A DNA stretch of 64,000 nt from Diplonema japonicum (taxonomy: Eukaryota; Euglenozoa; Diplonemea; Diplonemida; Diplonemidae). The notes below the pieces were generated by a model that was given only the letters and a program-made list of their open reading frames with translations, was not told where the DNA came from and did not search any database. The position numbers and the translations under genes were made by a program. Below, one piece after another: positions 56,882-64,000 of this stretch; the stretch's first letter is position 1; every line of letters starts with the position of its first letter. The stretch is from assembly GCA_964019335.1 (NCBI GenBank), contig OZ025762.1, positions 124,001 to 188,000 of the forward strand, read 5' to 3'.

Positions 56882-59800
56882 TCAACTCTCGTTGTCCACA
56901 CCCTCCCTCTCACCAGTGTCCTCCTTCCCTTGAACAGGAAGCTGCGAGTCTGCAATGCAGCAAGCAGCGGCGAGCATCAAGATGTTGCTGATCGATGCCA
57001 ATATACCACCAGCAGCGGCTGCAATCAGACCATCTTTCATGCTATTGGACGCATTGTCAGAACACCCAAGATGCCCGCACCCAGCACCATCAGACAGGAG
57101 CTCCTCGACAGTAAGGTAGTGGTGAGTGGCAAGCTCCGCCAAAGGCAAGGCGAGGACAGCCATCCCAGCAAGAAATGTGACCCCTGTAGGCTTCCCTTTG
57201 AACAAGGTGTACAGCACCCCACCAACCCCGGGAAGAAGCTGTGAACAAGCATACACCCAGACCCTGTCATGGTGGACACGGAACCCATCCCCTGTACCGT
57301 CGGAGGCCTCCTTGTAGAACATGGAATATCCCGTGACCATGAGGACAGAGCTGATCAACAATAAAGCACCACACACAGCAATTATCTTGCCCGGTATGCC
57401 GTGGGCTGACACCATACCGGTTCCTTGTCTGTCTTTACCTATCTTCGTCACAGACAGTATTATCCCAAAGGTTGTAAGGGATATGGCTGACACGGACGTA
57501 GCCGCCACCGCTCCCTTCAATGCGTCCACCCGTGCGGGATTCCTTGGAATGACATAAGGCAGCCCGTGGTACGGTAGCAATTGTACCGGTGGCCTGGAAA
57601 ACGGTCGTTTCCCTTGGCAAGGATTGCCCTCAATGATGTACCCGCCGGTCTCGATGTCGTCTGTCGCACATTCCCCTTCAGAGGTGGTTGAGGTCGTTGC
57701 GTTGGCATCGCACCCTATTTGCAAGGTTTGCGACGAGTCCGTACACTTTACACTTCCTTTGATCGCGATGAGTGCGTATGACTTGAAGTCGCCTGTCGTG
57801 GGGGTTAGGTAGCCGCATGTCTCAAGAGGTGCCTTGTACGTCATCATCCTCGACACGCACTCTGCTTTTCTCGATGTGTGCAGTTGCACTGCCGCCACTT
57901 GCGGTGCTTGTTGATTCATGAACTTTTTTGGGTCAGTCTTCCAGTTCACCATGTAGCTGCCGTAGACCCAGTCCCCCAAACTGCTCAAGGAATCGTCCTT
58001 CCCGCACCTGACGTGCAGCCCACCCACCGCGTTGCACTTAATTAAGTGGTACGGCCCTTCATAGTGGTACAGCAGCTCCACGTACCTGTTGGAGGGGAGA
58101 CGGGTTGCGATGAGGTCTCTCAGTGTTGAGATTTCCTCTTTGGAGGGTTGCCTCTCGAAGCCGTCCGCGAAATAGAGGTACTCGAAGTCAAGGTCCCCGT
58201 AAAGGGGAGGGTAGTTGGGATGCGTTGGGACTGTGCTTGTGCAGGCCTGGTTCTCCCTTCCGAACCCCGACCGGTATGCCTCGCAGACCACAGGCACACA
58301 TGTCCCGAACATGTTGATCGAGAATTTAGCCCCAGGTAGGACACAGTCGCTGCTTGTGTACATTAAGGTCTTGAAGAAATTGGGTCCGTCCGGTGCCGGG
58401 ACCGGCGCCTCGTTCACCGCTGCCCCCCTGTTCCCTGGGAACGGGGTTGGGGCCCTCCTCTTGATGCCAAACACGTCCTCTATCCCGTTGCTGATGATGT
58501 GGCCCGGGAGCCGGGTGTGCGTTCCCTGAAACAACCCCCTGTCGTCCACAAGGTACCCGTTGGTAACCATGATCCGCACTATGATGGTCAGCTCGAAGCC
58601 GCCGGTGCCGCAGAGGGAAGCCTCTTCCATGTCCCCCAAGGAGACTGGGGATGGGGATGGTGATGGGGATGTGGATGTGACTGACATCGCAGCCTGCACA
58701 GAGGAGAGGAACAGGGAGCGGATAGTGCTGTTGGTGCGGTAGGCCAAGCAGTTGCCCTCCGTAAAAGACATGACCATCGTCACTTCCTGCTTGATGTTGT
58801 TCTTCTCGAAAGTGAGCAGCGTGTTGTTGTAACACTCGTGCACGACCATCGCCCTGCCAGACCCTTTGTTCCAGTCGCCGACCCCGAAGTCGGCTGACGC
58901 GCACACGCATTCTCTGTTAACGCAGACTGCGAAGGGATCGCGGGTCGCGTCATCGGGTCTTCCCTTGTCACTGCCCTCCCTGCAGTGGTCGTCACGGGAA
59001 CACCAAAAGATAAGGTTGCTGTCAAACACATCAAGTACCCCTGCCCGACGACGGGATGGGGTCTCACTTACATGGCCGCCGTCCATTGTAGGGTTTGTCA
59101 AGTTGCACACACCAGACCCATGCTCATACATGTTTATCAATGCGGTGGTTTCTTCAATAACGATGGGTGAGTGGGCCATGGATATGAAGGACACGGCGAT
59201 GGCGATGCCGTGGTACGAGCGGCGTTTACCAGTTCCTATAAGGATCATGCTGGCGAGTGGTGCAAGTACCTGGAAAACGCTCAACCAGATGAGGAGGTTG
59301 GTACCACTGGCATACCATCCGTCTTGCGGGTCAGGGAGGTCCGACCTCGTGTCAGAAACTGTCTTCGCGATGCTGACCAGCGAGAACACCGCAAGGCAGA
59401 ACGACACACCGGAAAGCACGAAACACAAGCTGTCGAAGCCGGTTTGGTGCTCCTCGCAGTAATCACGGATCCGTTCGGGGATACCCTTTGAAGGAGGTGC
59501 TCCGTTGGCGAGACACTCCTCCACATACTGCTCACGTGCCATCGACTTCACATCAACATCAGGATCGTCACGGAAAAGGGCAAGAAAACATGTTACAATG
59601 AACAACAAGCACAGAGCCGCGATGGTGAAACCAAAGAATGCATCTGTAAGGGTGGTGGAGAGGTAATAATCAATGCGTTGGGCTGTCGACACTGTCCTCA
59701 CGAGCTGCGAAATACACACGCAAGCGATCATGACTATCAGCATCCTGTCAAACGACCAGTACGACCGAGGCCTGTAGGCAGACTTCACCATCTCAAAGCC

Positions 59801-60142
59801 CACAACCACGTAGACAGCCATGTACCACCACACCATGCTGTCCCTGCTCTTCTCGTAGCTTTCCCCGCACCAGTTGTCCATGCTCTCCCCCCACACCCCG
59901 CCCCACACCCCCAGTAGTGCCAGTCCAACTGCCATCACTGTCAGCCCGCCGTACATCTTTACAGACCACACTGCAGTCCCTTTCCAGAACTCTTTTTGAA
60001 GCTGCTGCTCGTGGGAATGGTTGTCATGTTCCAGCTTCTCGTCCACCGGTTCTGTGTTCTTAACAGGCATTTGTTGTGCGCTTTGCTGCTGCTGGAACTC
60101 TTGGGAATTGTCCAGTTCCGGCCTCGTCTTCTTATCCGGCAT
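56882..60142 (-). CDS. Large polytopic membrane protein with Cys-rich ectodomain
   Basis: Not recognised. 1086 residues. Gln/Glu-rich soluble N-terminus (1-50, QQQQSAQQ), no signal peptide. About seven membrane segments between residues 55 and 320 (for example FGFTIAALCLLFIVTCFLAL). A large ectodomain (about 325-860) with some 20 cysteines, several Asn-x-Ser/Thr sites and a Thr/Ser/Pro repeat (SPSPSPSP). Then about five membrane segments (for example IIAVCGALLLISSVLMV) and an acidic tail. The two-bundle arrangement with an internal loop would suit a receptor, channel or scaffold at the surface. No pore or catalytic motif is evident. Start at 60142 is the first Met. Confidence 0.85.
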   Translation of the reverse strand: MPDKKTRPELDNSQEFQQQQSAQQMPVKNTEPVDEKLEHDNHSHEQQLQKEFWKGTAVWSVKMYGGLTVMAVGLALLGVWGGVWGESMDNWCGESYEKSRDSMVWWYMAVYVVVGFEMVKSAYRPRSYWSFDRMLIVMIACVCISQLVRTVSTAQRIDYYLSTTLTDAFFGFTIAALCLLFIVTCFLALFRDDPDVDVKSMAREQYVEECLANGAPPSKGIPERIRDYCEEHQTGFDSLCFVLSGVSFCLAVFSLVSIAKTVSDTRSDLPDPQDGWYASGTNLLIWLSVFQVLAPLASMILIGTGKRRSYHGIAIAVSFISMAHSPIVIEETTALINMYEHGSGVCNLTNPTMDGGHVSETPSRRRAGVLDVFDSNLIFWCSRDDHCREGSDKGRPDDATRDPFAVCVNRECVCASADFGVGDWNKGSGRAMVVHECYNNTLLTFEKNNIKQEVTMVMSFTEGNCLAYRTNSTIRSLFLSSVQAAMSVTSTSPSPSPSPVSLGDMEEASLCGTGGFELTIIVRIMVTNGYLVDDRGLFQGTHTRLPGHIISNGIEDVFGIKRRAPTPFPGNRGAAVNEAPVPAPDGPNFFKTLMYTSSDCVLPGAKFSINMFGTCVPVVCEAYRSGFGRENQACTSTVPTHPNYPPLYGDLDFEYLYFADGFERQPSKEEISTLRDLIATRLPSNRYVELLYHYEGPYHLIKCNAVGGLHVRCGKDDSLSSLGDWVYGSYMVNWKTDPKKFMNQQAPQVAAVQLHTSRKAECVSRMMTYKAPLETCGYLTPTTGDFKSYALIAIKGSVKCTDSSQTLQIGCDANATTSTTSEGECATDDIETGGYIIEGNPCQGKRPFSRPPVQLLPYHGLPYVIPRNPARVDALKGAVAATSVSAISLTTFGIILSVTKIGKDRQGTGMVSAHGIPGKIIAVCGALLLISSVLMVTGYSMFYKEASDGTGDGFRVHHDRVWVYACSQLLPGVGGVLYTLFKGKPTGVTFLAGMAVLALPLAELATHHYLTVEELLSDGAGCGHLGCSDNASNSMKDGLIAAAAGGILASISNILMLAAACCIADSQLPVQGKEDTGEREGVDNES

Positions 60143-60371
60143 TTGTACGTTGAGCGCGTATCAATTTCTTTTATTCTATTATTGTATACCTTTTTCGAGG
60201 GGTGGGGATAGGGAGACAACAACAACAACAACACACAAGAAATAGCAGAACGTTTCTTTTATATGAAACAGTTAAAAAAAAAAAAAAAAGAAGATTCAGA
60301 AGAATATAAATAAGATAAAACTCAAAGGACAGGACAAGCCCCCCCGCTAGAGGGCCGCCCTACGGGGGGGA

Positions 60372-60605
60372 GGGGGGGCCCGACGGCACACGGCTACAAC
60401 AGGAGACCACTCTTCTCCTCGAGCCAAACAACCCTTACCTTACACGACTCCATGTAATGTTCCTCGCCCAGATGCCGTCCATCTCATCGCGACAAACAGC
60501 CACCGCAGGCACCAGACAGCAACCGCAGAACGGTGACCGATTAGTGTGAATTTCCTCTTGAACAGTGAGCACCCCCATGCACACTGAAACTTTATCGAAT
60601 TTTTT
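60372..60605 (+). mobile_element. Inverted LINE 3' end, family B
   Basis: Plus-strand copy of the sequence read on the minus strand at 34046-34260: cgacggcacacggctacaac, aggagaccactcttctcctc, gatgccgtccatctcatcgc, ccgattagtgtgaatttcc. It ends in ctttatcgaa and a T run. It is truncated at its left (5') side and is one of only two plus-strand LINE pieces in the window. Confidence 0.75.
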
Positions 60606-60696
60606 TTTTTTACCTTAGAAAAAACTTTCTTTAGAAACTTTTTTTTTTTTTTTTACCACTTTTACCTACGTTTTTATTGTCACCAAAAATAGCTAT

Positions 60697-60824
60697 TTAC
60701 TGCCAACAAGTAATGACTTTACCGTTACTTCGAGGTTCCGCATTTTACCGTCGAGGGCCCGCAGGGCCCGAGATGGTAAAATGCGGAACCGAGAGGTCGG
60801 TAAAGCATTACTTGGCGGTAGGTA
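60697..60824. repeat. 128-bp imperfect palindrome
   Basis: Perfect core stem: ggttccgcattttacc (60734-60749) pairs with ggtaaaatgcggaacc (60775-60790). Outer stems gggccc/gggccc, ctttacc/ggtaaag and aagtaatg/cattactt extend it, with small bulges, to 60697 and 60824. The loop is a few bases. The DNA could extrude a cruciform, and RNA would form a long hairpin. Right flank is shared with 43734-43790, so the palindrome belongs to a dispersed family. Confidence 0.8.
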
Positions 60825-60951
60825 AGTGGTTTTATTTCACGACACTCTGAAATTACTTCACACCACGAGGGGCACAACGGGGTGACAAGGGGTACAACAA
60901 GAGAGGGGTTACAAAGGTTACAATACAAGTTGTTTTCCCTCCTTTTGTTGA

Positions 60952-61089
60952 CTAAGAGCTGCCGCTGCCGCTGGCATTGCCACTGTCACCATCTCTAATC
61001 AGGCCTTCCCATACCTGGCGCGGCCGCTGGCTCCTTTTTTTCTGCTGCTTCGGTATTTTGAAGTCTTTTGGGAAGCTTAGGTAAGCTGA
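60952..61089 (-). pseudogene. Possible coding remnant, Ser/Gly-rich end
   Basis: A 45-codon open stretch on the minus strand, ending at a TAG stop (60952-60954), reads PKQQKKRSQRPRQVWEGLI and then a Gly/Ser-rich tail. It is GC-richer than its surroundings. It lacks a start and lies beside the palindrome; it may be the 3' end of a dead transposase. Family not recognised. Confidence 0.3.
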
Positions 61090-61160
61090 CTAAGTTACCC
61101 TTACAAGAGTTACCCCCAGAAACTGGGAACAAGGCCTAGCCAAAAGTGGGCAAATTGGGT

Positions 61161-61294
61161 GGGAAAAGTAGTCCAACTTGAACTGAGCCGAGGCAAAAGT
61201 TGGTCAATTGAGCTGAACCTGGGGGGAAATAGCAAACTGAGAGGAAAAAGTAGCCCCACTGGGAACCGAACCGAGGCAAAAATTGGCCTACCGA
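61161..61294. repeat. Imperfect ~52-bp direct repeats
   Basis: 61161-61212 and 61242-61294 share ggaaaaagtag, gaaccgagcc-like and gaggcaaaa(g/a)ttgg blocks; a third, weaker unit lies at 61126-61159. Followed at 61351-61404 by three copies of GTGAAGTAAT. Non-coding. Confidence 0.5.
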
Positions 61295-62078
61295 GGCATA
61301 TTATTTAACGGAAACCCCCTACTTCACGGAAAACAGGCCATTATTTCACCGTGAAGTAATGAGATTTAGCGTGAAGTAATGGGCCCCCCAGTGCGTGAAG
61401 TAATTTCTGAAGAGTGAAATAAAAAAAAAAAAATGCTTTATTTGCTCCTTGGGAACTCGATTCTTTTTTTTTTTTTTTGTTCTTTCTCTTTTTTAGAAAG
61501 AACTGGCCCAAAAGGGCGTCATTCTTTTTTTTTTTTTCAATAAATAAATATACTAAAAAGAAAGAGGGAAAAAAGAAGAAGAAAAAAATACAAAATTATT
61601 TTCCATTTCTTTTTTTAGGCGTCCTGTCACATACCGCAGGTACCCTTAAATGTCTTTTTTTTTTCTTTTTTTTTTCCGGTCCGGTCTTCTTCATTTTTTG
61701 TCCTCTTTGCTACACTTTTACTTAACGCACACCAGGTGTTGGGTTGGTTGTGTAACGACAAACATACCCTTTTTTTTAAAAATATGACGAACGTCTTTGA
61801 GATTCGGCGAGAACAGGATCTAGAGGCGGGATGGCATAAAACAGACAAGCAGCGCGGGAGAGCTTAAAAAGAAAGAAGCTGGACAAGGGCCTTCGCACCT
61901 TTAAACAACTAACCACCACCTCCGAACCCACTGCCACGTGGGCCCTTGCTGATGTGGCACCTACCTTTTCGTCAAACAATGCTTGCGACTTGTGCTTTGT
62001 TCGCACTTATACCGCTTGTTGCTGCAGTTAAGAAGTGAGAAGTGAGAAGACCCTTTCCCCTACTTCCCCTACATACAT

Positions 62079-62100
62079 CCCCCCCCCCCCCCCCCCCCCC
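62079..62100. repeat. Poly(C) run, about 22 bases
   Basis: Pure C run in a gene-free region, unlike the usual A/T homopolymers. A 19-base G run lies 150 bases to its right (62252-62270), so the two could pair or form quadruplex-type structures. Confidence 0.85.
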
Positions 62101-62251
62101 TTTCCATTCTCTTCTTTTCACTAGCTCTCTTGCTAATGACCAGCGGCCCCTTTGTTAGCAGGAAGAAAAGCTACTGGAAGAATAGGTGAAAAAACTGGGG
62201 GTTGGTTGGGGGACTGGAAGAAATGAATGAGGTGGTTGTGTGTGTATGTGT

Positions 62252-62270
62252 GGGGGGGGGGGGGGGGGGG
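62252..62270. repeat. Poly(G) run, about 19 bases
   Basis: Pure G run following a (TG)n-like stretch (62233-62251). See the C run at 62079-62100. Confidence 0.85.
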
Positions 62271-62504
62271 ATGGACTGTATCAATAGCTAATCAACTCTA
62301 TTATAGAGTGATAACGGATGGAGGGAGAGAGAAAGAAAAAAAAAAAAGAAGGAAAAAAAAGTACTGTATAAAAGCACTCCTGGGCAGGTGGGTCCCTCTT
62401 CACCCAGGCGTGCGTTTCCAGTGCTAAGCCCAATGAAGAAAAAAAAAAAAGAGAAAACGAAAAAAAAGGCGATGTTTAAGGGCAAATCCCACTCGAGGAC
62501 CACC

Positions 62505-64000
62505 CTTAGGGGGGGTGGGGGTCTATCTCTTGATGCTTCCTTTTTGGAGCCTCGCTTTCGTTCCGATGGCGGATACCAGTGTCTTTCGCAGACGGTTGAT
62601 GCGGTCCTTCTTCAGGTTGGTCTTCAGCTCTCTTAGCCTGTCCTGGGTTTCTCGTGAGGCGAAGATCGGTCTCCTTGCAAAGCCTATCGCCGCCTTCCCT
62701 CCTATTGCCATGAGGGACTTCACTCTCGTTTTGTTCTTCGCCGGGAAAGGCCTTTTCCTTCCTTGTAATGCGCACCTGTCGTTCACCTTTTGGATCAGTT
62801 TCTTGATCCTTCGCGCCTTTTCATCCTGCGTCATTCCCAGCGATCTTCGTGTCGTCGCTTCGAAGTCTAGGGCTAACTCCACCGCCGTCACCTCCGACGT
62901 CGTGTCTTCTTTAACCCATCTTAGCTCCGACATCCATTTCAACAGCGACTCCGCGTACATCCGCAGTATCCCACTTGTCGTCCCGAGCTGTTCCAACGTC
63001 GGCGTCAAGTGCTTTACTCCTACCACTTTCCGTTCCCACGGCAGTTCTCCTCCAAAATCCTCCACTTGGATCAGTTCTTCATCTCGTTTTGCTACTATCA
63101 TCGCCAGGTACCTCTGCAATCTCCAGGTGTGCAAATCCGTGCCCCCTCGGCAAGATCCCGTGCAGTTCCAGGCAGAGAGGCCAGCCCGACCTGTCGCGTA
63201 GCGGTTCCAACCCGTCCCTCGCCAGCTCTTCCAGCGCAAGTGGGCATTCGTACAGCTGGTGCCGTAGCAGCGTCACTGTGTTCTGGTGTACTGCTGTGCA
63301 TATGTCGCATCTATAATTCTGAGGAAGCATTGTCTCTCCGGGTGGTCTCCCGTCCTCTCTTTTCAAGTCATCATTGTCCGGTTCCTCTTCCTCACTTGCC
63401 GGGTCGAGCGGAACGGTTTTCGGTCCCGCACTGGCGTGTGGGCTTATGTAGGGGACTGCTCCTGCTATGATCCTCCTGATCTGGTAGGCTATCACCGGAT
63501 CCCTCTCCTCCTTCCACAGCCTATTCGTTTCAGGGTCAGCCCCAGCCTCGAGTCCTCGTACCGTGCTCCTTTCCTTCGTGAGGTCCCCGCACCGGGCCTT
63601 CCTCACAGCTTCCCTGAAGACGTGTCCTCTTTCTGGCCATCCCATGTTCTTGCAGTCCGTCAATCGGCTCCAGCTCCATCCGATGTACGGCAGCCATCTT
63701 TTCAGGTTCCCAACCGGACCTCTTGGCGCCCCCCCTTCCACGTAGCGTTCTGCTATTTTCTGCAACCTTTGTCGCAGTCCTTCCTTTTCCATGCCCTCGG
63801 ATATCATTTTGAGGGACCGGTACGCCACTAATGAGGTAGGGTCGTTGGTGTGTCCCTTCAGCAGGACTGCATTCACAGCAATAGGCGAGCGGCCACGGTG
63901 GTGGGGGCCCCATAGGCATACTGTGATCCTCGTCGTCAATTTCTTGATCGTTTCCTTATTCGGCGGTGAGAAGGGGCTCGCGTATAAGCAGGAGGGCAGT
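62505..64000 (-). mobile_element. LINE, family C, continuing beyond the window, frameshifted
   Basis: The frame is open from the right edge to about 63080 and includes RGPVGNLKRWLPYIGWSW, KERSTVRGLEAGADPETNRL, an acidic stretch, a zinc knuckle (CDIC...LRHQLYEC) and LHGILPRG. Near 63130-63150 one base is gained or lost, and the adjacent frame continues (RYLAMIVAKRDEEL, VTAVELALDFEATTRR, FARRPIFAS) to a stop at 62523. Domain order is the same as family A but sequence is quite different. The reverse transcriptase should lie outside the window to the right. Frameshifted, so this copy is dead unless the shift is programmed. Confidence 0.8.

Larger units (their letters stand above)
60143..62465. 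other. Gene-free right-hand region with transposon debris
   Basis: No intact gene. Contains an inverted LINE tip (60372-60605), a large hairpin (60697-60824), a possible coding remnant (60952-61089), imperfect 50-bp direct repeats (61161-61212 and 61242-61294), GTGAAGTAAT copies (61351-61404), a C run (62079-62100) and a G run (62252-62270). Confidence 0.6.

Noticed and set aside
1-64000. CRISPR array, bacterial operon features, rRNA genes or spliced-leader RNA gene
   Set aside because: No regularly spaced repeats, no ribosome-binding sites, and no recognisable rRNA or SL RNA core sequences were seen on either strand.

Overview
The window looks like nuclear DNA of a free-living or symbiont-bearing euglenozoan protist. 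A kinetoplastid of bodonid type fits best; a diplonemid is the main alternative. Reasons: every intact gene I can support (about 20) lies on the minus strand over 64 kb with no strand switch. None needs an intron. Several have a long pyrimidine tract followed by AG shortly before the start codon, as expected for polycistronic transcription with trans-splicing. Spaces between genes are AT-rich, packed with A/T homopolymers (and some C/G runs) and littered with 5'-truncated LINE fragments. No SL RNA, rRNA or tRNA gene was found, so the placement is inference.

Layout, left to right. 1-541: 3' end of a LINE. 648-14743: four paralogous polytopic membrane proteins of unknown function. Two of them are a near-identical tandem duplicate, and a 4.5-kb gene-free stretch carries a 1.03-kb element with 32-bp terminal inverted repeats plus a duplicated intergenic unit with a 0.5-kb insertion. 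16179-21386: a complete full-length ABCA-type transporter. 21785-28890: six small genes, four of which join a ubiquitin-like domain to ankyrin or related repeats; one of these ends in a RanBP1-like domain. 29948-32137: a secreted, very GC-rich glycoside-hydrolase-like protein. 32797-34943: LINE remnants. 35077-36378: ubiquitin-like plus leucine-rich repeats. 37669-41939: a secreted propeller/WSC protein and a di-N-acetylchitobiase. 42359-45484: a pseudogene and an intact copy of a ubiquitin-like/TPR protein. 46055-47510: the longest family A LINE copy, with its empty site preserved next door. 48131-50878: a secreted member of a conserved but uncharacterised protist family. 51780-52913: another ubiquitin-like/ankyrin protein. 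53010-54998: a helical-repeat protein, perhaps an organellar RNA-binding factor. 56882-60142: a large polytopic membrane protein with a cysteine-rich ectodomain. 60143-64000: transposon debris, a 128-bp imperfect hairpin and another LINE running off the window.

The main unexplained biology is the set of seven intact genes and one pseudogene (21785-52913) that share a diverged ubiquitin-like N-terminus without a C-terminal Gly-Gly and a common post-domain helix. Each is joined to a different repeat scaffold: ankyrin, BspA-type LRR, TPR or degenerate helical repeats. They look like modular adaptors with a constant recruiting head and swappable recognition tails. The secreted glycosidases and WSC protein suggest extracellular or lysosomal glycan handling in a phagotroph. 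The transporter and polytopic proteins suggest an elaborate surface or endomembrane system.
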